Shown one piece after another: positions 36,321-45,413 of a stretch of DNA of 53,728 bases (position 1 is its first letter; each line of letters opens with the position of its first letter). Source of the stretch: an uncultured Turicimonas sp. (lineage in GTDB: Bacteria > Pseudomonadota > Gammaproteobacteria > Burkholderiales > Burkholderiaceae_F). Made by a program: the position numbers and the translations under genes. The DNA lies in the NCBI GenBank assembly GCA_947854175.1, contig CANTYJ010000095.1, positions 1-53,728 on the forward strand. The letters are read 5' to 3'. The notes under the pieces were generated by a model. The model ran no database searches and was not told the origin of the DNA. It saw only the letters and a list, made by a program, of their open reading frames with translations.

Positions 36321-37635
36321 ATGAACAAACGAAAAACTCTAAGAAGAACGATGGGAATTCTCTGCGACTCCGAGCCGCCATATGTGCAGCGCTCTACTCA
36401 GTCTGTCTTTTTTATGTCCTTCACTCCGCTGAAAGCCAACTGACGGCTTCTGTGATGGACGATATGATTGACAATGGAATAGTCTACGACATCAAACACG
36501 GGCGCGCTCCCAGGCTCGGCAGTATCTCCCGATTGTATATTGAGGGGAGTTCCCTATATGCTGTTCCTCATAATTTTTTGAAGTTTAGTTCTGGTTATGC
36601 CGAGTACACAGAAGGTGAGGACCTTCATATCTACACTAAGGTCATCAAGGTAATTTCGAAATTTGGGAACAGCGTCTGATGTGGTTTGGTATCTTCTTTT
36701 TTGTACTGCTGGTATTTGCCTGCGTGTACTGCGAGTGGTATTTCAGTCGCAAACTTCTTTCGCTCCTTGTTGAACTTACCGGTCAGGCAAGAAAAGCCGA
36801 ACACTTGATTCAGGATGGAAGAGTCTCTACAGAAGAAATTTTTAAGGGTCCGTGGCCAAATAACGAAATCGGCGATCTTGCCGGAACATTTAAAGCGTTA
36901 GTGATAAAACTCAAAAGTTTGGCAATGCGCGAGCAAGATTTTTCTACGGAAGTCAGTCATGAACTCAGAACACCACTGGCGGTAATTGATACTGGTCTTG
37001 TGATTTTGAACGAGCAATGTTCGGAGAATTCAAAACAAAAGGCGGTTATCCGGCGCGCGGAGAATGCGGCTGCCCGAATGAAGGGAATGACAGAAGTTTT
37101 TCTTAACATCGGAAGGCGACGTGCCAGCCAAGAGCGAGCATTAACCGAGGCTTCCGCTCTTGTGACTCGGAGAGAAGCGTGGTCGCAAGAAGCGGCGGCA
37201 AAAGGTCTCAAAGTGAAAATCCTTCTCGAACACCCTTCAGAGAAGCAATTCAACGAAGTATTGGGCGCGAGTGTCTTGAAAAACCTAGTCTTCAATTCCA
37301 TTTACTACATGGACAAAGGAGAAGTAAGCGTTATCGTTAAAGGCAACACAATCATTGTTAAGGACACGGGTATTGGAATCCGTGAAGAAGATCGTGAAAA
37401 AATCTTTAACAGTGGATTCAGAGACAGAAGGCCCCTCCATCAACAAGGATTCGGCCTAAGGTTAGCGATTTCCAAGAAAGCCGCTAAGGCCTTAGGTTGG
37501 CAGATCCCGTTAGAAAGTGAGTTTGGCAAAGGCATTGAATTTAGGATTAGCCAAAACGGGACCTTAGATGAGGTGCCGATTAAGCGGAACAGGAGTTGCG
37601 GGATCATCCCCGCAGCACTTGCTCCGATTGCCTGA
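36321..37635 (+). pseudogene. Sensor histidine kinase, split by frameshifts
   Basis: Pieces of one membrane sensor kinase. A start-like MNKRKTLRRTMG (ATG 36321) must shift frame near 36350 to continue as NSLRLRAAICAALYSVCLFY, the first membrane helix. A periplasmic segment follows to GNSV with TGA at 36677-36679, and the frame from ATG 36679 resumes with the second helix (MWFGIFFFVLLVFACVY), a HAMP-like part and the kinase core: SHELRTPLAVI with the phosphorylated His, N box KNLVFNSIYY, G1 VKDTGIGI and G2 GFGLRLAIS (usual GLGLxIV-like motif altered to GLRLA). It is divergent from the EptA remnant; such kinases often control eptA. No response regulator gene is left beside it. The second fragment alone could still encode a 318-aa kinase, so residual function is possible. 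Confidence 0.75.
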
Positions 37636-38095
37636 GGAACGACGTTATCTCGATTCCTTGTCTAGTTTCCCAAAATTCCTAGAACAACCAACAAGTTTTC
37701 TGATTAAATTCAGAGCAAACAGGTGGTTATGATGCTTCTTCGAGACGCGTAGTAAGGTAGTGTATAAAAAGACAGGAAAATTTCCGATGAACGAAGCGCA
37801 ATCCAATACAACTCCTAGAGCTGTGAAAATTATTAAATAACGTAAGACAGAAAGCCTCCGGCAGCCGACAGAAATGAAAAAGTTGCTTGAGTTCATGCAA
37901 GCTTCTATTACCAATCAAGAAAAGCGGACAAAAGATCAAAAACAGTAATCAACAACGCCTTAGTGAAATTGGTTAAAGACTTTTTTGAATATTTGAATTA
38001 GCATGGAAAGTCGTTTATGGCGAAGCCGAAGAGCTTCGATTACATAGCGTTTACAAATAAAATTTTCTTCAACCTTACTCCCACTAGGAGAACTT
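37636..38095. other. Intergenic stretch before the first flavoprotein gene
   Basis: About 460 bases. Two short plus-strand frames (MNEAQSNTTPRAVKIIK, then one ending RTKDQKQ near 37948) may be leftovers of a lost gene, but I cannot identify it. Directly before the flavoprotein start a ribosome binding site CTAGGAG is seen. No clear promoter could be assigned. Confidence 0.4.
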
Positions 38096-39688
38096 ATGAC
38101 CTCTAGACGAAATTTTCTTAAAAGTTCTGTGAGCGCAATTGCCATTCCCGTAGGCATGTCCGTTGCAATTGACGTTACAAAGGCAGCGGAATTGCCCAAA
38201 TGGGACGCTGAAACAGAAGTGCTTATCCTTGGATACGGAAACGCAGGCTCTAATGCCGCAATTGCCGCACATGATGCGGGAGCCAAAGTCATGATCCTTG
38301 AAAAAACGTCTGCAGGCGGCGGAAATGTTTCTGTTTCTTCAGGAGGCTTTGTCGTCCCTACAAATAAAGACGACTATTACAAATTTCAAAAAGCGCTCTA
38401 TGAACTTTCCCGCTCTGAATGGGATCCGGAACTACTAAATATTTTTTGTGATGAATCACTTCGGTTGGGTGATTATGTGAGTTCTTTAGCGCCTGAGGCC
38501 AAAATTGGTGTTTACGGCCACGCGGGTTATCAGAACCTTCCCGGCGCAGAATGCGTCAATAAAATGTCAGCTCGTAATGTTCCGGGACCAAAGGGCGGAG
38601 ACAGACTTTTTGGAATTTTTGATCGAGCAGTTAAAGCTCGCAATATTCCGGTTATGCTCAATTGTCCCGCTAGAAGACTCGTCAGGAGAGGCAATGAAGT
38701 CATTGGTGTTGAAGCGCTGAAAGACGGAAATCCTTATCTCATCAAAGCAAATAAAGCGGTGGTTATCTGTACCGGTGGATTCCAAAGCAACCCCGAACTT
38801 ATGGCACGCTATATCTATGGCAATCCGATGGCTTATCTTGGCAGCCCTGCTCATACCGGAGACGGACTTTTGATGGCTCAGTCTATGGGCTGCGATTTGT
38901 GGCATATGAATTCTGTCTCTGCGCCGTTGGGTGTTCAAGTTCCGGGGGTGAAAGCGGGAATTGCCATGGTAACTCGACAGCCAGCATTCATATGGGTCGA
39001 CCAGGACGGTAAACGCTTCGTAAATGAGAAAAAACTTGATTACCATTGCTCTTGGATGGCGGTCAATAATTTTGATGCCATCAACCATCGTTATCCGAGA
39101 ATTCCGTGCTACATGATCATGGATTCCAGCTATCTCAAGGCGGGTCCGATTATTTCTAACGGCGGCTCAGGCTGGGCCATTAATCGCGAAGGTTATAAGT
39201 GGAGTAAAGATAACCAAAAAGAGATCGACTCCGGAGTCATTATTAAGGCTGATAGCCTTGAAGAGCTTGCAAAAAAATTAGAGATTGCAGATCCATCTGT
39301 TCTCGTGGAGACAGTCACTCGATGGAATAAAGATCTGCGAGAAAAAGGTGTGGATACCGAATACGGCAGAACATTGACGGCTGATCCTAATTTGAAAGCG
39401 GTTTTCGTCGGCCGAGATGTGAAGAGCTGGTCGGCTCCGATTGAGGAAGGTCCCTTCTACGCCGTTAAGTTAGTTCCTGTTACTTACCACACCATGGGAG
39501 GTCCCAAGAAGTCGGTGAGGTCGGAAGTGCTTGATCCTTTTGGGAAGCCGATTCCAAGACTTTACGTGGCAGGAGAACTCGGATCGACGTGGGGACTTAC
39601 TTATCAAGGTGCGTGCGCCAATGCAGACGCTATGGTGTTCGGACGGATTGCGGGCAAAAATGCTGCCGCTATGAATAACTGGAAGTAA
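38096..39688 (+). CDS. Tat-exported FAD-dependent oxidoreductase (fumarate reductase flavoprotein superfamily)
   Basis: A 530-aa flavoprotein of the fumarate reductase/succinate dehydrogenase flavocytochrome c superfamily without a haem domain. The twin-arginine signal TSRRNFLKSS (2-11) and hydrophobic stretch predict folding with FAD before export. FAD-binding: VLILGYGNAGSNAAIAAHDAG (about 42-62, one residue over the usual quote) ending in LEK, GGGNVSVSSGG near 73-83, and the C-terminal LYVAGELGSTWGLTYQGACANADA. The segment YHTMGGPKKSV resembles the HTMGGV substrate loop, but the classical catalytic Arg context RxxxARRD of the two paralogs is not obvious. It may reduce or oxidise a different acid. 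It is followed by its own terminator. Confidence 0.88.
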   Translation: MTSRRNFLKSSVSAIAIPVGMSVAIDVTKAAELPKWDAETEVLILGYGNAGSNAAIAAHDAGAKVMILEKTSAGGGNVSVSSGGFVVPTNKDDYYKFQKALYELSRSEWDPELLNIFCDESLRLGDYVSSLAPEAKIGVYGHAGYQNLPGAECVNKMSARNVPGPKGGDRLFGIFDRAVKARNIPVMLNCPARRLVRRGNEVIGVEALKDGNPYLIKANKAVVICTGGFQSNPELMARYIYGNPMAYLGSPAHTGDGLLMAQSMGCDLWHMNSVSAPLGVQVPGVKAGIAMVTRQPAFIWVDQDGKRFVNEKKLDYHCSWMAVNNFDAINHRYPRIPCYMIMDSSYLKAGPIISNGGSGWAINREGYKWSKDNQKEIDSGVIIKADSLEELAKKLEIADPSVLVETVTRWNKDLREKGVDTEYGRTLTADPNLKAVFVGRDVKSWSAPIEEGPFYAVKLVPVTYHTMGGPKKSVRSEVLDPFGKPIPRLYVAGELGSTWGLTYQGACANADAMVFGRIAGKNAAAMNNWK

Positions 39689-39699
39689 TACTCTTTTAT

Positions 39700-39738
39700 A
39701 CTCCGCGTTGATTGGAGTTGAACCGACGCGGAGTTTTT
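39700..39738 (+). terminator. Terminator of the first flavoprotein gene
   Basis: Perfect 9-bp stem ACTCCGCGT (39700-39708) and ACGCGGAGT (39726-39734), loop of 17 nt, followed by TTTT. It lies 11 nt behind the stop codon. Confidence 0.82.
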
Positions 39739-39754
39739 CGTGTGCTCGGCATGA

Positions 39755-39990
39755 GTGCGAACTATAGAGTGAAAGTCTCGAACTCGCCCGCTAGTGGGAA
39801 GAGCTAGCGAATCCGCGAGGTGTGCACAGTGATGTGTAGGCTGAAAGAAGCGGATAGCGAAACCTTGAACTGACAAACAGAAATCGTCTATAGGCAGGCG
39901 CAGAGGATAAGGCTGCTTAATAAGCTGAAGCGATAAAGAAAGAGAACTAAGTTCGGCCTCGAAGGTGACATCGAGGCCGTAAGACATGAG
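39755..39990 (+). other. Structured non-coding stretch, possible group II intron remnant
   Basis: A G/A-rich stretch without reading frame that starts GTGCGAAC, as group II introns do, and contains GAGTGAAAGTCTC, GAACTGACAAACAG and TCTATAGGCAGGC, which resemble domain I of bacterial group II introns. It starts 16 nt behind a terminator T run, a location favoured by some such introns. No maturase gene and no domain V consensus is present, so it would be a dead 5' fragment. A perfect 8-bp hairpin CGGCCTCG/CGAGGCCG (39954-39961 with 39972-39979) closes the region and may instead terminate the minus-strand flavoprotein gene. Confidence 0.35.
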
Positions 39991-40004
39991 GTTAAAAAGA
40001 TAAA

Positions 40005-41480
40005 TTAGGCAGGATTTTTGGCTGCATTTTCACCTGCGATACGCCCGTAAGTGAAAATATCGGCCATCGCGTTGCCGCCTACACGATTCGTTCCGTGAAT
40101 GCCTCCCGTCACTTCTCCTGCGGCGTAAAGTCCGGGGATCACCTCTCCTCTGCGGTCAATCACCTGAGCGTTCTTATTGATAATCACACCGCCCATTGTG
40201 TGATGACGCTTCATTGTCACACGCCCGGCATAGAACGGTGCCTTGATGATCTTATTAACGAGTACCGTTTCTGCGCGTCCCAAAGGATCTTTTTTGGTGT
40301 CCACCGCCTTGTTATACGTATCAATAGATTCCTTGAGCGCTTCAACAGGCAAACCAGTTTTTTTAGCCAAATCCTCAATTGTGTCTGCAAAATAAAGTGT
40401 TCCGGCCTTTAGTGCGGCTTCATTTTCAGGCCCTTTCGAATTTTTTTGCTGTTCAAAACCGACAGCATCTACAATGGTCCATGCGATGGCTTTCGGCTGA
40501 TCAAGCATAGCGTCTCTCAACACGTCGCGTCTGGCATCTTCTTTGATGAAGCGCTTTCCGTTAAGGTTGACAAAAACGAAACGGTCAACGTGTGTAAAGA
40601 GGTTCGGTGCATGTTTTTCGCCAGGTACTCCCCCAGGAATGCATTGAATGTAATCCAAACCTCGGGTCCCAGCACCAATATCAATCATATCGGTGAGAAG
40701 ATCGCCGGTTGCGCCGGGATGGTTAGTTGTTCCGAGTTTGGCCATGCGTGGATCAGAAATTGCGGTGAGTCGATCGTTTGCAGCAAAACCTCCTGCCGCA
40801 ACAACAATTGCGTTCGTAGCGCGTATATTAAGTGTTTTACCGCCTTTTTGCTCAATCTTAACTCCCAGTACACGACCGCTCAAAGGCTTTTCACGGATGA
40901 TTTCGATGACTCGGGAGTTGTACCAAATGGGAATATCTTCCTTTTTACAGACTTCAAGAAGGGCCTTAATGTATGCTCCGCCTCTGGGTCCAAGCGGATT
41001 GCGAGCTCTTTTGTAAAGACCGCCGTAAATTTGATAAATATGATCTTGGAATTTAACTCCGTGGTCTTTTAACCATTGGACGCTTTCAGGCGCTTTTTCT
41101 GTGAGTTGATGAACGAGTTCTGGATCACCGCGGCCGTCTCCCGCGGCAAGCGTTTGTTCAGCGTGAAGTTGAGGTGAGTCAGTAATTCCGGCTTTTTCAT
41201 AATCTGCTTTAATTGCCGCATTAAATCCGCCGCCCGCGCGGATGGTGTTGCCGCCGGCAAACATCATCTTTTCCAGTACAACGACTTTCTTTGCTCCGGC
41301 TTCTTTAGCCGAAATGGCTGCAGAAAGGCCTGCTCCTCCGGCTCCGATGACAACGATGTTAAAAGTATCATCCCATTTGACGGCTGCTTCAGCAGCTGAA
41401 GAAAAGCCAAAACCTAAAGTGCAGGCTGCGGCAGCTGCCGGTGCACTGCCAAGAAAGAATCGACGAGTGAATTTTGTCAT
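40005..41480 (-). CDS. Tat-exported flavocytochrome c-type FAD reductase
   Basis: A 491-aa periplasmic flavoprotein of the fumarate reductase flavocytochrome c family. Tat signal: FTRRFFLGS (4-12), cleavage near AEA. FAD-binding loop VVIGAGGAGLSAAISAKEAG (about 43-62), AGGNTIRAGGG near 77-87. Catalytic-site motifs of fumarate reductases are present: NHPGATGD near 260-267, RFIKEDARRDVL near 317-328 with the proton-shuttling Arg, RHHTMGGV near 427-434, and GGIHGTNRVGGNAMAD near 462-477. No haem-binding CxxCH and no FMN domain, so electrons must come from a separate cytochrome. The acceptor (fumarate, urocanate, another enoate) cannot be told. It is separated by 152 nt from the upstream paralog and probably has its own promoter. 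Confidence 0.9.
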   Translation of the reverse strand: MTKFTRRFFLGSAPAAAAACTLGFGFSSAAEAAVKWDDTFNIVVIGAGGAGLSAAISAKEAGAKKVVVLEKMMFAGGNTIRAGGGFNAAIKADYEKAGITDSPQLHAEQTLAAGDGRGDPELVHQLTEKAPESVQWLKDHGVKFQDHIYQIYGGLYKRARNPLGPRGGAYIKALLEVCKKEDIPIWYNSRVIEIIREKPLSGRVLGVKIEQKGGKTLNIRATNAIVVAAGGFAANDRLTAISDPRMAKLGTTNHPGATGDLLTDMIDIGAGTRGLDYIQCIPGGVPGEKHAPNLFTHVDRFVFVNLNGKRFIKEDARRDVLRDAMLDQPKAIAWTIVDAVGFEQQKNSKGPENEAALKAGTLYFADTIEDLAKKTGLPVEALKESIDTYNKAVDTKKDPLGRAETVLVNKIIKAPFYAGRVTMKRHHTMGGVIINKNAQVIDRRGEVIPGLYAAGEVTGGIHGTNRVGGNAMADIFTYGRIAGENAAKNPA

Positions 41481-41539
41481 TTTGCTCTCCGCAATTGTTT
41501 ATGGATTGATGCGTGAAATAGTGTTCTCGCTTGAGTGGT

Positions 41540-41580
41540 AGTCTAAAAAAACTTGACTTCCACCCAAATATCCTATGGGT
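41540..41580 (-). promoter_or_regulatory. Possible promoter with overlapping inverted repeat
   Basis: On the minus strand, before the flavoprotein gene that ends at 40005, TTGGGT (41567-41562) and TAGACT (41545-41540) are spaced 16 nt as -35 and -10 boxes. The -35 is part of an inverted repeat ACCCA-N9-TGGGT (41562-41580). A weak -35 covered by a symmetric site fits control by an activator such as the neighbouring FixJ-type regulator. This is inference. Confidence 0.35.
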
Positions 41581-41632
41581 TATTGACAAAACTCAGCGGT
41601 TGGAGTATTGAGATTAGAGCTCCTCTTGAAGT

Positions 41633-43036
41633 TCAGCTGCTCAACACGGATTCTGCGGCAATAAGACCAAATGTGAAAGCATCCGTCAAGCCGTTACCTC
41701 CGATACGGTTTCTCCCGTGAATGCCGCCTGTGACCTCCCCTGCGGCGTAAAGCCCTTTAACAGGCTCTCCCTTTTTTAGACAATTGGCAAGGTCGTTGAT
41801 TTTTACGCCTCCCATTGTGTAGTGAATTCTCATTCCTACGTGCGCGGCCCAAAAGGGAGGCTGAACGATGGGAAAACGCCTGCTATGAGGTTCGTCGAAA
41901 CGAATCGAATCATTTCGTTCTTTTATGCTGTGTTTGAGAACTTCTGAAGGAACCGAGAGTAAAGTCGCAAGCTCCTCCAGGGATTCCGCTTTGAATGCCG
42001 CACCGCTTTCTGCTGCGCGCACGGCGTCTCGTCGAACGAGAAGATCATAGGTTTTGAGTGCTTCGTTATCAATGATACAAAAACAGCTCTGAGAGGCTTG
42101 CGAGAGAATTTTTTCCTTGAGGACATCCCTCCTGGCTCTTTCATCCACAAATCTTTGACCTTGTTGATTCACAAAGATAAATCTTCGAATGTCATTATGG
42201 AATCTAACGCGTAGAGTGTTTTTATCAAGTGGTCCGGGAAGACACTGGATCTCATTTAAATCGACACAATCTATTCCGATGGCTTGAGCCGCCAAAAGCA
42301 TTTCGCCCTTTGAGCCGCTGCTGCAGTTCGTAGGGAGTCTTCCGAGCCTTGCATCGTATTTGGCTACCAAGTTCGGATTTGCCCCGAAACCTCCGGAAGT
42401 CAAAATGACGCCCTTAGAAGCTCTTATAAGAAATTCCTTTATCCCCGTGCAAACTCTGACTCCGACAACTCTTTCTTTTTCTTGAATCAGTTTAAAGGCC
42501 GAAGTATTTGTCAGAACTTCGGTTTTAAGGGCCATGAGAGAGGAGGTGAGAGCTCTAACATAGGCAGTTCCATTCGGATATATAGGTTTGTGGCACCTCG
42601 GGAAATGTGAGCCGTAAATTTCAATAACTTCGTCTTGGAACTTAACTCCTTTTTCTTCTAACCATGCGAGCATCATTGGTGCTTCATGAACCAATTTTTT
42701 TATAAGCCCCGGATTTGCTAACTTATCCCCGTTCTCCCAAATGTCTTTGAAGTGTCGATCAGCACAGTCGTCTATACCTAAAGGCTCTTGCCTCTTTGGG
42801 TCCACAACACCTAAAAAGCCTCCGGAAATGAGAGTATTTCCCCCTAGGAAAGGATATTTCTCAACCAAAATGACTTTTGCGCCGAGTTCAGAAGCTCTGA
42901 CGGCAGCGGCGAGCCCCGCGCCTCCGCCTCCCACGACAATGACATCACAGTCATATTTTCGAGAGAACTCTTGAGCGGACAAAGTTTGCAGAGCGGGCAA
43001 CGTGAACAGAGTTTGAAGAATTTTTCTTCTGAGCAT
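41633..43036 (-). CDS. Exported flavocytochrome c-type FAD reductase, in operon with two-component system
   Basis: A 467-aa paralog of the protein encoded at 40005-41480. N terminus LRRKILQTLF is a Tat-like signal (2-11), cleaved near LSA. FAD loop VIVVGGGGAGLAAAVRASELG (32-52, slightly overlapping the limit) and LGGNTLISGG. Catalytic region: RFVDERARRDVL near 292-303, RIHYTMGGV near 400-408 and GGIHGRNRIGGNGLTD near 436-451. The paralog's NHPGATGD reads NCSSGSKGE here, so the substrate pocket differs. It starts 2 nt behind the response regulator gene, making an operon kinase-regulator-flavoprotein. Confidence 0.89.
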   Translation of the reverse strand: MLRRKILQTLFTLPALQTLSAQEFSRKYDCDVIVVGGGGAGLAAAVRASELGAKVILVEKYPFLGGNTLISGGFLGVVDPKRQEPLGIDDCADRHFKDIWENGDKLANPGLIKKLVHEAPMMLAWLEEKGVKFQDEVIEIYGSHFPRCHKPIYPNGTAYVRALTSSLMALKTEVLTNTSAFKLIQEKERVVGVRVCTGIKEFLIRASKGVILTSGGFGANPNLVAKYDARLGRLPTNCSSGSKGEMLLAAQAIGIDCVDLNEIQCLPGPLDKNTLRVRFHNDIRRFIFVNQQGQRFVDERARRDVLKEKILSQASQSCFCIIDNEALKTYDLLVRRDAVRAAESGAAFKAESLEELATLLSVPSEVLKHSIKERNDSIRFDEPHSRRFPIVQPPFWAAHVGMRIHYTMGGVKINDLANCLKKGEPVKGLYAAGEVTGGIHGRNRIGGNGLTDAFTFGLIAAESVLSS

Positions 43037-43038
43037 AA

Positions 43039-43668
43039 CTAGTCCTGAATAACGTTGATCTTGCGTAAAAAAGCATAGAGTTCAACTGCGTTTTTACAAT
43101 CAAGCTTGTGAAAGATAGAGCTTCTCCAGTTTTTTACGGCTCGCTCAGAAACATCAAGTTCAAAAGCGATTACTTTGTTGAGAGTACCTTTTGCGATGTG
43201 CTCAGCAGCTCGTTTTTCTGCTGGCGTGAGCTTGTCAAACTTCTCTTTTTTCGCCCGGCTTATTTCTTCTTTTTGACGATGCTCTAAGTTTAAGTTCACA
43301 GCCTTAGCCAAAGCATCTTTGAGCCGCTGCGGCTCCGGAGGCTTGACAAGGAAATCGGAAGCTCCTGTCAAAAGAGCTTTCACTGCCATGTCGACATCAC
43401 CGTGGCCGGTTAAAAAAATTATGGGAAGATCCATTTCTCTTTTTTTCATTTCCTCTTGAAGCTGCAGCCCGCTCATCTCCGGCATTCGTACGTCTAAAAT
43501 GACACAGCCTGGAAAAAGCGGATCGTCCCGCTCAAGGAAGTCTCGTGCGTTGCAGTATGCTGCAGTACGATATCCGGACATTTTGACGAGAAAATCTTCA
43601 GAAGCAAGAACCTTTTCGTTGTCGTCAACGATTCGTATGATTGGGCTGAGTTTTGAGGTTTTCATCAT
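43039..43668 (-). CDS. FixJ/TtrR-like response regulator
   Basis: A 209-aa DNA-binding regulator. The receiver domain (about 8-125) has the acidic pair Asp 15 and Asp 16, the phosphorylated Asp 59 in VILDVRMPEMSG, Thr 87 in FLTGHGD and Lys 109 in LVKPPEP. The C-terminal LuxR-type helix-turn-helix (about 145-205) includes LTPAEKRAAEHIAKGTLNK and VSERAVKNWRSSI. The STGHGDV-like and VKP features place it with FixJ/TtrR regulators. Its start overlaps the kinase stop by 4 nt (ATGA). Confidence 0.92.
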   Translation of the reverse strand: MMKTSKLSPIIRIVDDNEKVLASEDFLVKMSGYRTAAYCNARDFLERDDPLFPGCVILDVRMPEMSGLQLQEEMKKREMDLPIIFLTGHGDVDMAVKALLTGASDFLVKPPEPQRLKDALAKAVNLNLEHRQKEEISRAKKEKFDKLTPAEKRAAEHIAKGTLNKVIAFELDVSERAVKNWRSSIFHKLDCKNAVELYAFLRKINVIQD

Positions 43669-45413
43669 TCTATTTTTTTGAAAGTAATTGCAATCTCAAG
43701 TCCTTGTGGCTTACGCTTGAGAAAGTGAATCTGGGCTCTATGTCTTTCAACAATCGCAAGTACAATCATTAGTCCCAGACCTAATCCGTCGATCTTCAAA
43801 GAAGATTGGAGAGAGTTTTTCATTCGCACAAGCATGGCGTCATCTATTGGAGGACCATTATCAGCGATCGTAAGTTTCCAATACTGATTCACATCCTCAA
43901 GACTTACTTCAATTTTTGCTTTTTCCTTAAGACTTTCACATGCATCAGCCGCATTTCTCAAGAGATTTAGAACGAGAATTTCAAGTTCAAAAGGGTCCCC
44001 TTGAATAAGCGCTTTAGTGGGAAGTTTAATAACGACTTCACAGTCAGTAGAGACGTAGAGTCTGAATGCATCAACTGCTTGTTGAATTGCGGAGGTAATG
44101 TCGGTTGTTTTCTCAGAAGAAAGTGGTCCGGATGACTTGGCGTATTCTCTGACGCGGTCGACGATCTTTGCTGCTTTTGCCGATTCAGAAGCAATTGCCT
44201 CTATACCTTCTTGTACAACCGGATCAAGAGAAGCTTGATTTCCATACATTTTTAAGCCGTTAGCGTAATTTACGACGGTTGAAAGCGGCTGTTTAAGTTC
44301 ATGAGCAAATAAATTAGATAGCTGTGATAGGATTCCTCGCTTTTCCATTTGGTTCAAGCGCTTGAGTGAATTACGTGCTATTTCGGCCACTTGGTCTCTC
44401 TGCTCAATGGCTTTTCTTAATTCTCTAGTACGCTGAAATACCAGTAAATTAGAGCGATAAATATGAAACATCACTCCGATGAGCAGTGCTACAGCTAAGA
44501 GTGTTTCAGTTCTATACTTAGTTAGGAAATTTCTGATAGAGAAGGGCTGGCGATGATATGGCCCGATTTCCAGTTTCTTAAAAAGCTGAAGAACGGTGCG
44601 AAAGTCGCTGGCGATGCCCCAGGTGGCGTCATCCGGCATTTTGTCCATAGTCAAAAGGCTAACGGAAACAGCCTTGACAACGTCCGGGGTGGCTGAGGGA
44701 AAAGACGAAAAAACAAAGTCCGGATAAAGAGGTGTTGAAACTTTGCATTTTAAGGAGGAAGGCATTTCGCCGATGACTTTAAAGGCGGAAGCTTCAGGAA
44801 TCTTCTCCAGTTCGCAAGATGGAATGACTGCGGCATCTGCTTCTCCTGACAAAAGGTAAGAAAAGACGTCCGGATAATTGTATTTTGTCGTAATTAGATT
44901 TCTTTCAAGCTCTTTCGTGTTTATCACCTCAGAGAGCGAGTCCTTGGCGCTAAGCCAGCCTGAAAGAGAAGAATCATCACGGGTGACAATCTTTTTGTTG
45001 CCAAGATCTCTTAGGCTGCTGATATCTTTCCTGCTTGCCAAGGTGATGATCGTCGAGCCAATGGATTCAGAAGCACTTCGAGCTTGTGAGGAGTGACGAG
45101 TAGCAATTTGTCTCAGACCTTCTGAAGAAGGGTCAAACGAGGCAAAAAAGCCTGCGGGAGAGATAAGAAAACTAAACCCATTGCGTTTAATTTCTTCCCG
45201 ACTCTCCGTCCCTTGAATTTCTTTTGTGATGAATTTATATTGAGGTAGAGATTTTCTAAGGTGATCAATTGTCGGCGCAAACGTATTGATGTAGAACAAT
45301 GGGTCCTCTGTAAAAACGAGAGCTATTCTTATTTCTTTTTTAAGCTCAGTTGAGTAAATATTGAGAGAGCAAAATAATGTAAGGACGATGAAAAGAAATT
45401 TGATCTTTAGCAT
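43665..45413 (-). CDS. TtrS-like sensor histidine kinase with periplasmic binding-protein-like domain
   Basis: A 582-aa membrane kinase. A signal/anchor (about 1-20) is followed by a periplasmic region (about 25-300) resembling phosphate/phosphonate-type solute-binding proteins (PhnD), as in TtrS and related sensors of electron acceptors: RIALVFTEDPLFYINTFAP near the start and SYLLSGEADAAVIPSCEL later. A membrane helix lies near 318-335. The kinase core shows FAHELKQPLSTVVNY with His near 371, N box LNLLRNAADAC, a short G1 (IADNGPPI) and G2 GLGLGLMIV. ATG 45413 is preceded by GGAAG with six bases; an upstream in-frame start at 45524 adds a hydrophilic leader that would precede the signal. The ligand is unknown. 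Confidence 0.88.
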   Translation of the reverse strand: MLKIKFLFIVLTLFCSLNIYSTELKKEIRIALVFTEDPLFYINTFAPTIDHLRKSLPQYKFITKEIQGTESREEIKRNGFSFLISPAGFFASFDPSSEGLRQIATRHSSQARSASESIGSTIITLASRKDISSLRDLGNKKIVTRDDSSLSGWLSAKDSLSEVINTKELERNLITTKYNYPDVFSYLLSGEADAAVIPSCELEKIPEASAFKVIGEMPSSLKCKVSTPLYPDFVFSSFPSATPDVVKAVSVSLLTMDKMPDDATWGIASDFRTVLQLFKKLEIGPYHRQPFSIRNFLTKYRTETLLAVALLIGVMFHIYRSNLLVFQRTRELRKAIEQRDQVAEIARNSLKRLNQMEKRGILSQLSNLFAHELKQPLSTVVNYANGLKMYGNQASLDPVVQEGIEAIASESAKAAKIVDRVREYAKSSGPLSSEKTTDITSAIQQAVDAFRLYVSTDCEVVIKLPTKALIQGDPFELEILVLNLLRNAADACESLKEKAKIEVSLEDVNQYWKLTIADNGPPIDDAMLVRMKNSLQSSLKIDGLGLGLMIVLAIVERHRAQIHFLKRKPQGLEIAITFKKIE

